DNA from: Rhodococcus sp. OK302
GTDB taxonomy: Bacteria; Actinomycetota; Actinomycetes; Mycobacteriales; Mycobacteriaceae
Direction: 5' to 3'
Length of the DNA stretch: 64,000 bases
NCBI RefSeq assembly: GCF_002245895.1
Contig: NZ_NPJZ01000002.1
Span: forward strand, 372,001-436,000
This document shows, piece after piece, positions 35,115 to 45,118 of this stretch. The translations under genes and the position numbers were made by a program. Within the stretch, counting starts at the first letter, position 1; each line of letters begins with the position of its first letter. Under the pieces are notes generated by a model that ran no database searches, was not told the origin of the DNA, and was given only the letters and a program-made list of their open reading frames with translations.

Positions 35115-37811
35115 TCAGTCCTTTGTCCCGGGCAGTACCAGGAGCTGGTGATGGCCAGGTCCAAGATTTACTGTTCCGGCGGGCTCGATCGTCGATCCGT
35201 CGATGCGGACCACCCGATCACCATCGGTCAGTGCAAACGTTGCGCGTGCTGCCGGTGGAACTTCGACATCGTGAAGTATCGACGGCCCGTCCCAACACCA
35301 GTGACTGGAAATCGCTCCGATCGGACTCTCATATCGTGCTCTTGCCCAGGAGAGGCTTGTGCTGTATTTCGGACTGAAGCCGAATTCGCCTGTCCAGGAA
35401 CTATTCTGGAGTCGAATGCCTGCAATCCCCTCGTAGAGGAATCGTCCGACGGCACCTAGGGCATAGTGATTGAACGAGTTCATCTCCGCGGTTTCGAGGC
35501 CACCGTCTTCGCCGATTCCGTTCCACTTCTCCCAGATGGTGGTGCCACCACTAGCGATCATGTGTAACCAACTGGGGCACTTCTCGCTCAGCAAGAGTTC
35601 GTATGCGAGAGCCCGTTGACCGTTATCGGCCAGGACCGGGAGTAGATGCTCGACCCCGTGGATTCCCGTCGTGACGTGCCCGGATCGATTCACCGCTCGG
35701 GTGAGATGTTCTACAGCACGATTGATTTCGAAATCATGGAGGAGGCTGTACCCGATCGCCTGAGCATAAACAGTCTGAGTGTCGCCCAAAATTCTGCCGT
35801 CGGGCAAGACATATGCCGCTCGATACGCTGTGCGGATCTGTTCGGCCCTGTTGCCGAGACGCACGGATTCTTCTTCGTACCCGAGTTTGTGTGCAATCTC
35901 TGCGACCTGCACGAAGGACCGGTATGTGTGCGCGGTAGCGACGACGTCGACCGGGCTGGTCGAATGTGCACCGGTGTAGGTGTAGCCGGGATGTATCGTG
36001 CCTTCCTGCCCGTCGGGGACCGACAGCCAGTCGCCGAAGTTCGAGCCGACAGCGTTGACTCTGAGTCCGTCCGGATTGTGCTGATCGATGTGTCCGAGAT
36101 ATCGGCACATTGATTCAAAGTGGTTGCGTGCTGGGGTGATATCGCCATAGCGGGCCATCAAGAGATGAACGATGCGGATGTATCCGTCAGACCATCCGGG
36201 GGAGCCTTCCTTCATTGTTGCCGGTGGAACTACAGGCGCATATGAGGGAACAGAACCATCCTCGAACTGTGCATCGGCACAGTCTTGTGCAAACTTCGTG
36301 AAGAAGGCTGCGACGTCGAAGTTGTATGCAGCGGTTTCTGCGATCACTCCGGCGTCGCCCAGCCAGCCCAGGCGTTCGTCGCGTTGGGGGCAATCTGTGG
36401 GAACTTCCAGGAAGTTTCCGCGGATTGTCCATTCGATCGCCGAAGCCAATTTGTTCAGCCGCTCGTCGGAACATGAGAAATGTCCGACCTGATCGTGGGG
36501 AGTTTCGATCGAGACTGCAGAGATCGTCGAGTTTTCACGTAGTTCGAATGCCATTGCGAAATCTTTCGGGGGCAATCCCCACACTTCGGCGTATCGGAAG
36601 CCATGCAATGTGAAGTCTGGTTCGAGGATTTGGGGCTCCTCCGTTCCGGTCGCGTAGCGATCCTCCTGAAACGCACCACGGAGGTTGTCACGGTAGACGA
36701 GTTTGTCTTTGGTGAGAATCTCGCCGTGTCGGACGATGATGTCTGTGCCGGGAGTTGTCGGAGAGTCGATCCGCGTCCATCCGACCAGATTCTGTCCGAA
36801 GTCGAAAACTGCTGGACCGCGGGCATGTTCGTGTACGAGTGAACCTTCGATGACGCTGCGGGTGGCGATCGAATCATGGGGTTGAGGGAAGATGGGGACT
36901 GATATGTCGGCTCTCGGCAATACCGAATTCCATTGAGAGTCATCAAAATTGGAAGTTTCCCAGCCGGGCGTTTCTCGTCTGAGATCTTTGAATTCGCCGC
37001 GAAGCATGTCAGAAGCTTGAATGGGTCCGTAGGAATAGCGCCAAGTTGAATCGCTGACTACGAGTTGCTCCAGACCATCAGGAGCATGTATGCGGGCCTG
37101 CATCCGGAAGGCAGGCTGAGTGCCATAGAGTCCAGGGTCTCTCACCAAACCGATCCGTCCCGCATACCAACCTTTAGCGAGTGCGACGGCAATGGTGTTG
37201 GTGCCCTTGACTAGATGCGCAGAGCAATCGAAGGTCTGATGGTTGACGCGTACGTGATAATCGGTCCATCCAGGGCGGAAGTGGGAGTTGACCGTCAGTT
37301 CGTCCCCATTGATCCAGATTCGATACAGGCCGAGTGCGGTCGCATAGATTCGCCCGTCTGTCGGTGTCGCATCGAGTTGGAATTCCTTGCGCAGCTGTGG
37401 AACCGGATCCCATGCCTCGGATCGATAATCGAGAAGAGGAGTCGAAATCCACGGGCCGACCCACTGATCTGCATCGGTGATGCCGGTTTCGAAGTGTTCT
37501 ACGGCGCTCGTGATTCGCTGTCCACCAGAGGTCGTCGCGGTTACCTGCCAGTAGTACCTCGTGCACGGTTTCAGGGTGGGTCCGTTGTACTCGACCCAGG
37601 GGTGACTGAGTCCGTTGATCCGCCACAACGAACTCGGACCCAAATTCGTTTCGCTGCAGTCGAGGTGGACCGCGAAGGTTGCGTAGGAGTCCAAACGATC
37701 GGTGTCGCTGAGCGACCAGCGGAGAAAGAGTGTCTCGCCGGCAATCCCCAGGGGACGATTTCGATGCGCTGCCTTCAAGCGCTCTAGTGTCATCTGTCCA
37801 GCCCTGCTCAT
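35115..37811 (-). CDS. GH78 alpha-L-rhamnosidase
   Basis: An 898-aa glycoside hydrolase removing terminal alpha-L-rhamnose. N-terminal beta-sandwich domains (residues 1-430, with YYWQVTATTSGG and WISTP) precede the (alpha/alpha)6 barrel with the acidic signature PTDCPQRDERLGWLGDAG (471-488) and, later, GGTTIWEKWNG and MNSFNHYALGAVGRFLYEGIAGI. No signal peptide, so hydrolysis is in the cytosol after import by the linked ABC system. It is the first gene of the leftward cluster. Confidence 0.93.
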   Translation of the reverse strand: MSRAGQMTLERLKAAHRNRPLGIAGETLFLRWSLSDTDRLDSYATFAVHLDCSETNLGPSSLWRINGLSHPWVEYNGPTLKPCTRYYWQVTATTSGGQRITSAVEHFETGITDADQWVGPWISTPLLDYRSEAWDPVPQLRKEFQLDATPTDGRIYATALGLYRIWINGDELTVNSHFRPGWTDYHVRVNHQTFDCSAHLVKGTNTIAVALAKGWYAGRIGLVRDPGLYGTQPAFRMQARIHAPDGLEQLVVSDSTWRYSYGPIQASDMLRGEFKDLRRETPGWETSNFDDSQWNSVLPRADISVPIFPQPHDSIATRSVIEGSLVHEHARGPAVFDFGQNLVGWTRIDSPTTPGTDIIVRHGEILTKDKLVYRDNLRGAFQEDRYATGTEEPQILEPDFTLHGFRYAEVWGLPPKDFAMAFELRENSTISAVSIETPHDQVGHFSCSDERLNKLASAIEWTIRGNFLEVPTDCPQRDERLGWLGDAGVIAETAAYNFDVAAFFTKFAQDCADAQFEDGSVPSYAPVVPPATMKEGSPGWSDGYIRIVHLLMARYGDITPARNHFESMCRYLGHIDQHNPDGLRVNAVGSNFGDWLSVPDGQEGTIHPGYTYTGAHSTSPVDVVATAHTYRSFVQVAEIAHKLGYEEESVRLGNRAEQIRTAYRAAYVLPDGRILGDTQTVYAQAIGYSLLHDFEINRAVEHLTRAVNRSGHVTTGIHGVEHLLPVLADNGQRALAYELLLSEKCPSWLHMIASGGTTIWEKWNGIGEDGGLETAEMNSFNHYALGAVGRFLYEGIAGIRLQNSSWTGEFGFSPKYSTSLSWARARYESPIGAISSHWCWDGPSILHDVEVPPAARATFALTDGDRVVRIDGSTIEPAGTVNLGPGHHQLLVLPGTKD

Positions 37812-38251
37812 ATGAATGACCTCTCTTGGTTTGCAGTCGATTTCGCAAACGCATGCTCGAACAGTGCTCGTGCTCGCGGTAACTCGAAGTGCTTGGTTTG
37901 AGTGACATTGGTACGCAGACGGATTGAACTCACCCGGCGGGATAGATGAAAGCGGGGTTACGTCTACTGCTGAATGTCAGTCGTTGTAATACGAGATCAT
38001 GGTGTAACCCGAGTCACTAAGTCAAGGATAGGAACCGATGTTCTCATACGTGAACTTCGTCTTGGGGAAACGACTTAAAGTTTCGGAAGTTGGATCCGGG
38101 TGACAGTGTTGGCGTGTGCCGGGCTGAAGCGCTCGACTGCAATGGCGAGCACTGTGGGGAGGTTTCTTCGGCCGCACTCGAGGCGTCCGAGGGCGAACAC
38201 GGAACTGCGCAAAGTGGAGTTCTCAAGTTATAGGTCTGCGGACTCGCCGGT
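37812..38251. promoter_or_regulatory. Upstream region of the rhamnosidase cluster
   Basis: About 440 bases containing the presumed promoter of the cluster. An interrupted inverted repeat, GGGTTAC (37955-37961) and GTAACCC (38004-38010), flanks 42 bases and could be a regulator site. No gene is supported here. Confidence 0.35.
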
Positions 38252-38427
38252 GTGATTCACCGCGACTCGGACCTGCGATTGGTGTCCACCGGAATTGTCG
38301 GACCCCGAAAGTCTATCGTGCACAACAACCGAGTAACCGAAGACACTCTGGACAACTTCATAGTGTCGCCGACCCCGTGGCCTACCGACCACAAGGCAGT
38401 TCTTGCGACCTACAAATTTGCTCGGAT
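38252..38427 (+). pseudogene. Endonuclease/exonuclease/phosphatase C-terminal fragment
   Basis: The stretch IHRDSDLRLVSTGIVGPRKS...VSPTPWPTDHKAVLATYKF resembles the end of EEP-superfamily proteins, where a final (S/T)DHxAVxA motif carries the catalytic His. Nothing recognisable precedes it. It is probably a truncated relic; assignment rests on a short motif. Confidence 0.35.
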
Positions 38428-38565
38428 CGTCGACCGGTTCATGGATTGGCTTCTGACAGCAGAACTGGCAGCAAGATCTACCGACTCGGCGGACTGCACT
38501 GTCTTCCATATGGCGAATTCAAGGGGTCGTTGCAACACTCGCGGCTAATTGGCCACCAATAGATC

Positions 38566-38605
38566 ACGTAGTTGCTCGGCGGGGTACCCCGCCGAGCGTC
38601 TACGT
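38566..38605. repeat. 40-base near-perfect palindrome
   Basis: The inner 24 bases (38574-38597) are a perfect palindrome centred on GGGGTACCCC. The 6-base ACGTAG outside on the left (38566-38571) pairs with CTACGT on the right (38600-38605), leaving only two unpaired base pairs. A second hairpin with 9-bp arms and a 3-base loop follows at 38639-38659. Together they could be a terminator or part of a structured RNA. Confidence 0.75.
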
Positions 38606-39303
38606 GGACGGTAGTTGAGTTCCTGACGCGTTCGAGTTCATCCCAACAGGGTTGGGATGCGGCTGAGGTCGTCCCGAGTTCTTCAGACGCTTTCGATTGA
38701 ACCGATCCGAACTCCAGAGCGCGACATGTCATGTCCTTTCCGCTCTTCTATCAGAGAAGTGAGCGTTTTTCGGAACCACAACTTCTTCTGAGTGGCGCAA
38801 GCTGGCAGTGGCTATTCGGTAGAGGGCCTCGATGATTCGGGCTTGATCGGGTCGTTGGCGGTCGGTCAGAGGATACCGCTCTCCGCGTTGGTCGGACGAC
38901 GCTGCCCATGGTGGTGGTGCCGGTGATCTCATTCCGACCACTACATGCATGTGACGAGCGAGCCGTCTCAGTTGCCGCTCCTGATCCCCGTGCTCGACGA
39001 ATTCTTCATGCCCGGTTGAACGCGCCGGACGAGGAGGCTTCGTCATGGACCGTGGGGTGATACTCGGGGTGAATTTTCCTGCCGCCCGTCGATTTCCGAA
39101 TTCATCTGTCGTAGTGTGCATGTGGCATGCCAAATTCCCGAAAGCCCAGCATGCAAGGACCTTGTTAGTGCGACATCAGACGCACCGGCAGCACTCGATG
39201 CGTGCCGCAGACCTCGCATGAGCGCGAGGGCTACGGCATTGATCCCCTGAGCTGAGCCCGCTGGGATGAGCGTGCGGACGCCTCTGGGATTTGCGCGCCT
39301 CCT

Positions 39304-39347
39304 AACGACGAATGCCCCGCGTGAGGAAGGTCGGGGCATTCGTCGTT
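39304..39347. terminator. Strong bidirectional stem-loop
   Basis: Fifteen-base perfect arms (39304-39318 with 39333-39347), a 14-base loop, and TTT at the right edge. The gene served is not evident; the flanks look decayed. Confidence 0.7.
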
Positions 39348-39605
39348 TACAGGACTCATCGATGTGATGGTTGCGAGCGCAATCGGTCGGGGAGTTGTGC
39401 GCGTCGGTGACCGATGAAACTCCTAGGCACCATGGGTCATCCAGTCATCGTGAGGGCCTGGAGGGTAACGGCTGACCGTCGTAGATGGGCATGTACAGTC
39501 CGCCGGCCAGTGGCGTTCGACGGTGGAGATATCTGAGATCTATTCGAGTGTCCAGAATTTCAATTACGTGCTGTGTTGTAGCAGCGATGAGGAGTTGTCG
39601 TAACC

Positions 39606-39890
39606 GTGCGAATCGATCTCGGTGTTGGGGAAACCGTCGGTGGTAGTGAACATGTAACGGTCGGTGTGGCTCTGCAGGAAGAAGTGACTGCAATCAGCCG
39701 ACCGTTCGATGAGGAGCTTCTCACTCCGGGACAAGTTGCAGCTCTCTTTTGCGTCGATCCCAAGACTGTTAGTCGGTGGGCGAAGGCAGGAAAGATCGGA
39801 TTCGTGACCACCCTCGGTGGGCATCGCCGCTATCGCAGCACAGAGGTGCACGCCCTTCTTCGTTCGCTCGACGATTCTTGCCCATCGTGA
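39606..39890 (+). CDS. BldC-like MerR-type small DNA-binding protein
   Basis: A 94-aa protein whose C-terminal half, LLTPGQVAALFCVDPKTVSRWAKAGKIGFVTTLGGHRRYRSTEVHALL (about residues 38-85), is a winged helix-turn-helix of the BldC group, developmental regulators and excisionase-like proteins of actinobacteria that bind direct repeats. The N-terminal ~35 residues are not conserved; GTG 39606 is the longest start and a shorter start is possible. Neighbours are intergenic and WecB. Confidence 0.8.
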   Translation: MRIDLGVGETVGGSEHVTVGVALQEEVTAISRPFDEELLTPGQVAALFCVDPKTVSRWAKAGKIGFVTTLGGHRRYRSTEVHALLRSLDDSCPS

Positions 39891-40282
39891 AGTCGGCAGA
39901 ATACGTGAACATTAGTTGAGAAAGTTTGGCCGGACGAAGACCCTAGTTCCGGGACGGGTGCTCCTTCATGAACTGACACCTGCACACTGAGTTGATGCGT
40001 GGTTAGGTGAATCTGAACGATGCTGCAGTACAGACGTTTCCAGTGTGACGACGTTCGCGACGTGCCCCGACGGCTACGTGCGAGCCGGGCTTTGATGATG
40101 CGCCCGCACGGGGCGGGTTGTCAGGCAGGTCGTGGCGTCTACGTCTCAGGGATGGTGGTGCCAGTTCTACGACCTGAATGCGTTCTGCATAATTGGGTTT
40201 GTGGGGCGGTGTGGTGTCAGTTCGATCCCGGACGCGTGCAGTTGAAATGACCGCGGCGATAGGGGTTACTTCGAGAGATGTA
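39891..40282. other. Gap with no supported gene
   Basis: About 390 bases after the BldC-like gene. No motif-bearing frame or clear structure was recognised. Confidence 0.45.
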
Positions 40283-40398
40283 TCAGCGAAACAGGTTTGA
40301 GGGCATACCGCGAATAGTGGCCAGGGGTTGCGCGGCGACCAAGACCGCATACAGTAACTGCTCGAAGCGGATAGGGCTGAGCATCCCGATCGCTGACA
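40283..40398 (-). pseudogene. IS3-type transposase C-terminal scrap
   Basis: The - strand reads AIGMLSPIRFEQLLYAVLVAAQPLATIRGMPSNLFR and stops. The IGMLSPIRFE stretch is the conserved end of IS3-family transposases (compare IGMLSPTNYE in the intact element at 20792). Upstream sequence is frameshifted and unrecognisable. The 40399-40739 stretch beyond it has no supported gene. Confidence 0.5.
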
Positions 40399-40739
40399 TC
40401 CGGGGGAGTGTTGCAGTAGGAGGCACCCTTCATCGCTTCGTCATCGATCATCCACAGAGAAGTGGCCATTCCCTCGCCGTGGCGAGCGACAGGTTCCATT
40501 CCATACATGTCGAATGCACTACTGCGAGAACACTTCCTCATAGTGAGCGACTTTGTTGGCTAATCCAACGAAACGATAGCCCCGCCTGGAATAGGCGCAG
40601 CAGAATGCGGCTGAATCGGAAACTGCCCGGACCGCGTCAGACCGGAGTGAGCGCCGAGTGAAGCCAGCTCTTTGCCGGATGTCATCCGAGATCGACAGGC
40701 CTCGCAAGTAATACGTCGACACCTGGGAGGAAACACCGA

Positions 40740-41966
40740 TCAGACGTGGAGCGGTTTGACCCGATCGGCAGGGGTTTTGACCTCGTAGTCCGGCAATCGT
40801 TTTCCAACGCCCACTAATTCGGCAATAGCGGCAACTGCGCGGGCGGCAGCGTGGCCGTCGCCGTACGGGTTGCCTGCGTGCGCCATCGCTCGGTAAGCGT
40901 TCTCGTCGAGCAGCAGTCGGGTGGCGTCGGCAAAGACTGAGACTGGTGCGGTGCCCGTGAGTCTCGCACAGCCTGCCTCTATCGCTTCGGGTCGCTCGGT
41001 CGTGTCCCGCAGCACCAGTACCGGTACGCCGAATGTCGGTGCCTCTTCCTGGATTCCGCCAGAATCGGTCAGCACGAGGTACGTGTGTTTGAGCGCAGCG
41101 ACAAGATCGCGATAGGCCAGTGGTTCAGCGAGCAGAATCCGCTCGTGCGCACCGAGGCGCTCGGTTAGGGTTGCTCGGACCGCAGGGTTCGGATGCATCG
41201 GACACAACACGACGATGTCCGGCACTGCGTCGACGATCTGCCGAACGGCACTCGCGACCGCCTCCATCGGTTTTCCCCACGACTCGCGCCGGTGCAGGGT
41301 CAGCAGCACGACACGCAAACCGCTGTCAAGGGCAGATCTGAGCGCCCGGTTATCCGGTGTATCGGTGTTCGTGGCAGTCGTCAGAAGCGCGTCAACCACG
41401 GTATTGCCGGTCACTGCGATGTTGTTCAGTGGAATTCGCTCGGCAAGTAGATTCTGCCGGGCCAATTCGGTTGGGCACAGGTGCAGCGAGGTGATCGCTG
41501 CGGTCATACGCCGGTTTCCCTCCTCAGGGAACGGATTACGAAGATCGTGCGAGCGAAGCCCCGCCTCGAGGTGCACGACAGGAATGCCTTCACTGAAGGC
41601 GGCCAATGCCGCGGCCGTCGAACTCGACGTGTCGCCGTGGACGACCACGATGTCGGGGCGGAACTGACGCAGAACCTCGGTGATCGCCACGGTGACCCTT
41701 CCCGATAGTCGACCGAGGGGCTGGCCGGGTTCCATAAGGGCTAGGTCATGATCCGGGTGAATCTCGAAGATCCGATGCACTTCGTTGACCATCTCGGGGT
41801 GTTGCCCGGTCACCACTACGGTGACATCGAGGCCTGGATGTGCCTCGATGGCCTTGATCAGGGGGGCACATTTTATCGCTTCCGGTCTGGTTCCGTAAAT
41901 GACGGCAATCCGTGGACGCAACGCTGTCAGTGCCGAACTTGGCTTCACTACGCACTCCTCGAACAT
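40740..41966 (-). CDS. wecB: UDP-N-acetylglucosamine 2-epimerase (non-hydrolysing)
   Basis: A 408-aa enzyme interconverting UDP-GlcNAc and UDP-ManNAc for surface glycan synthesis. Motifs: VIYGTRPEAIKCAPLI, VTGQHPEM, VVVHGDTSSSTAAALAAF, VVHLEAGLRSHDLRNPFPEEGNR (catalytic region), LTLHRRESWG, CPMHPNP, VLTDSGGIQEEAPTFGVPVLVLRDTTERPEA. It is divergent from the LAL regulator of the surface locus, with a 308-base gap between, and may supply a sugar nucleotide to it. Confidence 0.93.
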   Translation of the reverse strand: MFEECVVKPSSALTALRPRIAVIYGTRPEAIKCAPLIKAIEAHPGLDVTVVVTGQHPEMVNEVHRIFEIHPDHDLALMEPGQPLGRLSGRVTVAITEVLRQFRPDIVVVHGDTSSSTAAALAAFSEGIPVVHLEAGLRSHDLRNPFPEEGNRRMTAAITSLHLCPTELARQNLLAERIPLNNIAVTGNTVVDALLTTATNTDTPDNRALRSALDSGLRVVLLTLHRRESWGKPMEAVASAVRQIVDAVPDIVVLCPMHPNPAVRATLTERLGAHERILLAEPLAYRDLVAALKHTYLVLTDSGGIQEEAPTFGVPVLVLRDTTERPEAIEAGCARLTGTAPVSVFADATRLLLDENAYRAMAHAGNPYGDGHAAARAVAAIAELVGVGKRLPDYEVKTPADRVKPLHV

Positions 41967-42274
41967 GATTCGGTCTGCACAGGGTCAAGCGGACGTGCTT
42001 TGCCGAGTCTGCTCCGAGGTAACCGCCCGGCCGCAGGTTTGTGCGGGTTTCATGTGGTCGGCCGCACTGATTGATGCGGGCGTCGTACGGTAGCGTGCGA
42101 AATTGAACTCAATGCAACATAATTCACCCCGAACCTCACCCTTCGTGGGTAAGTTTGCTCTCCGCGGAGAGTTAGTTTGCGTAGGTAACAATAATTCTGG
42201 CATTGAGGCTATTCCGATATCCATAGATTTCAGTGTCGGCTAAGAAAACAGAGATTTGAGGAATAGATACTGCC
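41967..42274. promoter_or_regulatory. Divergent wecB / LAL regulator gap
   Basis: An AT-richer 308-base region between two divergent start codons that must hold both promoters. No perfect dyad or consensus box was identified with confidence. Confidence 0.4.
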
Positions 42275-45103
42275 ATGATCAACCTTGGATCCGACGCCCG
42301 AGCGAGCCGGCTGAACGTAACCATTCGCCGAATCAACGGACATCTGGACGCGGCGCAGTCAGGGCGGGGCGCCGCTGTGGTGTTGTTCGGTGCACCGCGC
42401 TCGGGACGAACTCGAATACTCGGAGAAGTTGGTCGGCCGAAGCCGTTTCGCACCATCTCGCTCACTGGCTCGGGGCATACCAACGAGTCCATCGACGTCA
42501 GCATCGCAGCTTTGTTGGCGAGGTTCGACAATCTTGCTCTCGCGAAACCTGACGGAGAACCTAAGGCAAGGGGCCCCCTCCCTCCCGATACACATGTCGG
42601 TGCCAGAGGTGAGCACTTGCTCGATGTGATCGAAAAATACACGCGAGAATCAGCCCCTCTGCTGATCGTCATCGACGATGCCGACCGACTGCCCGATTCC
42701 TCTCTGGATCTATTGGGGTATATGGGCCGCCGACTGGCAAATCACCAGGTGCTGTTGATCCTCGTCTCGCGCCTTGAGCGGCCGGCGCAGTTTCTGCCCT
42801 TTTCTCAGATTCCGGTACTGCAACGAAGCGTCACGGACACTGCGGCGCTGACGACAGCCTCGCTCGGTAGACGACCCGCGCCGGCGCTGGTGATGGAGCT
42901 GCATCGAGCTGCGGCGGGCAATCCTGGCGACACTCTGGAACTCTGCGGGGCACTCACAGAAGACCAGATCACGGGTCTGGCGGCGCTCCGATATCCGATG
43001 ACCGTCTCGGCGGAGCGCATCGAGCGTTGGGCACGAGCCGGTGCGCGACTGACCGAAAATCAGCGCACCTTGCTGACAGTACTGGCGCTCGTGCAGTCGA
43101 TTTCGGTACGCGACGCGGAAAAGATTGCGCAAACGAGCGATTCCGGCGATGCTGTCTCCGCTCCTGCCGAGGCGGAGGTGTCCTCGATGATCGAACTCCG
43201 GTGCATCGAACAATTCGGTGACCAGTTGCGTATCGGCAGCGACCTGGACAGGTGGGCGATCAGAACGATCACAACACCGACTCACGACGCAGAAGCACGC
43301 CGAGTGATCGCACGTGGCGGACTTGCCAGATGCAGCACCGTCGATGCCTACATGCCAGGAATTGGCGACCCTGTGGACGAAGTGGAGATGGTGTTAGCCA
43401 GAGCTACGAGCCTCGCCCGAGACCAGTCCTGTGCGCAAGCGTTGAGTCTGCTGAGAGAAGCAGCAGCGACGCACACCGGCGATGGACGAGCGAGACTCCT
43501 GGCGCTGGCGTGTAAGTTAGCAATGTTACACGGATTCCTCACGGATGCAGACGAATTCGCCGACGCGGTGGTGCGCGACTATCCAGGGTCTCTACATCGA
43601 GCGCTCGTGGAGCGGGTCAAGCTCGAGGTGCGTCACCTTACCGATCAACCGATGAACCTCGAACGGGTCACGGCCGCTGCGGTGTCAATCGGCGATTTCG
43701 ATCCCGACGGGGCAAGGTCACTGGCAGCGCTCGCAATTCTCGCTCAGCTAGAACACCATCGCACCGACGGCCTCGAGTCCTTGATCCAGTTGATGCGGGC
43801 CAACTCCGAAGCTCCGATAGTCGCAGCGCCGGCATGGTGCAATTTGGCGGAGGTGACGCTCGCGGTCGAAGCGGAAAATCCGGCGCTCGCGCTGGCCCTG
43901 CACGACGAGTCGGACTCGCAGTCGAGTTTCTCGCGGCGCAGCGTTAGTGAGGCGATCATTTCGGCATCACTCCTTGGCCGACTCGGACGATTGGGGGAGG
44001 CGCGTGATCGTCTCGAGTTTGCAAGCGACCTTCCTGACTCCGAGCAACCTCCACTCACGCGCACCAATCTGCTGCTTCCACAATTAGATCTCGAACTGTT
44101 GAACGGCAATGTCTTGGTAGCTCAAACACTTTGGGATCGCGCAGAGGCGATCATTCCCGCTCGTAACCACTTACCGTCGCGCCGAATCAGCCAGCAGTTG
44201 CAGATTCTGGGAGTGCTGGGAAGGTTCGAGGAGGCTGATCGTGTTGCCGCCCAGGTACTCCCAATAGGAGGTGTCGGTAGTGCAAGCCGTATCGGGGCCC
44301 GACTGCTCGGTGCGCTGGGGCAGAATGCGTTGATGCGCGGGAATGCGGATCGTGCCGTCATGTTGCTCGAACAGAGCATCGACCACGTCGATCGGCATAG
44401 CGGAATCTGGCAGACGCGACGGTACATCGATCTGATAGAGGCGTTGATGATGATGGATGATCGGCCGTCCGCTGAGCGGGTTCTCGACCTCAGTACACGT
44501 CGTTTGCGTTCCTGTGCAACACCGTTGATCTCGGCACTTCTTGCCCGGGGTCGTCTGCTGGTCGCTGATATCGACTCTTGTGTCGAACTGCTGGAGCTCG
44601 CTCTCGGTACGCGCGAACTGGAAGTCCCAGCACTCGAGCGGGCACGGACTCTGGCAATCTATGCGGATCGACTGCGCGCGCATGGCAAAATCGCTCAGAG
44701 TCGGCGGCGGCAGCGTACCGCTCACGCATTGTTCGAGAGGGTCGGGGCGCAGGGCTGGATCGACGGCGGACGCTGGTCCTGGACCGAAACTTCCTCGACT
44801 GAAGCGCAAGACGACCCAAGGCTACTCGCCCTCACCGATACCGAACGCAAGGTCGCTAATCTTGTGGTCACGGGAATGCGGAACCGGGATATCGGCGCGC
44901 AACTGTACATTTCGCAACGTATGGTAGAGAAGCATCTGACCAGCATGTTCCGCAAGCTCGGTATCCGTTCACGCGCTGGCTTGTACGCAGCGATCAAAAA
45001 CGATTCGCACTCGCCACGTGTTTCAGGGCCTTCGCACAGCCTTGCCCAATCGCACAGCCTTGCCCAATCGCACAGCCCTGCGCTGTCCTACTTCACTGTC
45101 TAA
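42275..45103 (+). CDS. LuxR-family LAL regulator (large ATP-binding)
   Basis: A 942-aa cytosolic regulator. It has an N-terminal P-loop (VLFGAPRSGRTR, about residues 36-47), Walker B LLIVIDDADRL near 131, a long TPR-like helical middle, and a C-terminal LuxR helix-turn-helix (LTDTERKVANLVVTGMRNRDIGAQLYISQRMVEKHLTSMFRKLGIRSRAGL, about 850-900). The Walker A has Arg in place of the usual Lys (SGRT). The C-terminus carries an odd SHSLAQ repeat. It heads the surface locus and is the obvious candidate for its activator. Confidence 0.9.
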   Translation: MINLGSDARASRLNVTIRRINGHLDAAQSGRGAAVVLFGAPRSGRTRILGEVGRPKPFRTISLTGSGHTNESIDVSIAALLARFDNLALAKPDGEPKARGPLPPDTHVGARGEHLLDVIEKYTRESAPLLIVIDDADRLPDSSLDLLGYMGRRLANHQVLLILVSRLERPAQFLPFSQIPVLQRSVTDTAALTTASLGRRPAPALVMELHRAAAGNPGDTLELCGALTEDQITGLAALRYPMTVSAERIERWARAGARLTENQRTLLTVLALVQSISVRDAEKIAQTSDSGDAVSAPAEAEVSSMIELRCIEQFGDQLRIGSDLDRWAIRTITTPTHDAEARRVIARGGLARCSTVDAYMPGIGDPVDEVEMVLARATSLARDQSCAQALSLLREAAATHTGDGRARLLALACKLAMLHGFLTDADEFADAVVRDYPGSLHRALVERVKLEVRHLTDQPMNLERVTAAAVSIGDFDPDGARSLAALAILAQLEHHRTDGLESLIQLMRANSEAPIVAAPAWCNLAEVTLAVEAENPALALALHDESDSQSSFSRRSVSEAIISASLLGRLGRLGEARDRLEFASDLPDSEQPPLTRTNLLLPQLDLELLNGNVLVAQTLWDRAEAIIPARNHLPSRRISQQLQILGVLGRFEEADRVAAQVLPIGGVGSASRIGARLLGALGQNALMRGNADRAVMLLEQSIDHVDRHSGIWQTRRYIDLIEALMMMDDRPSAERVLDLSTRRLRSCATPLISALLARGRLLVADIDSCVELLELALGTRELEVPALERARTLAIYADRLRAHGKIAQSRRRQRTAHALFERVGAQGWIDGGRWSWTETSSTEAQDDPRLLALTDTERKVANLVVTGMRNRDIGAQLYISQRMVEKHLTSMFRKLGIRSRAGLYAAIKNDSHSPRVSGPSHSLAQSHSLAQSHSPALSYFTV
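45032..45082 (+). repeat. 18-bp tandem repeat in the LAL C-terminus
   Basis: TCGCACAGCCTTGCCCAA is repeated at 45032-45049 and 45050-45067, with a partial third copy from 45068. In frame it encodes repeated S-H-S-L-A-Q just before the stop, beyond the HTH. Copy number may vary between strains. Confidence 0.85.
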
Positions 45104-45118
45104 GGATTTCACTTTCCG

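Larger units (their letters stand above)
38428..39605. other. Gene-poor region with hairpins
   Basis: About 1.2 kb without a convincing gene. It holds the palindrome at 38566-38605, the hairpin at 38639-38659 and the terminator at 39304-39347. Weak reading frames exist on the - strand (for example 38729-39133) but show no recognised motif. Confidence 0.5.

Noticed and set aside
37174..37908. A 244-aa frame on the - strand overlapping the rhamnosidase gene start
   Set aside because: It is a frame shadow of the GH78 coding sequence, rich in Arg and Ser without motifs.
45032..45082. A CRISPR or regulatory repeat
   Set aside because: The 18-base unit is in frame with and inside the LAL coding sequence, so it is a coding tandem repeat.
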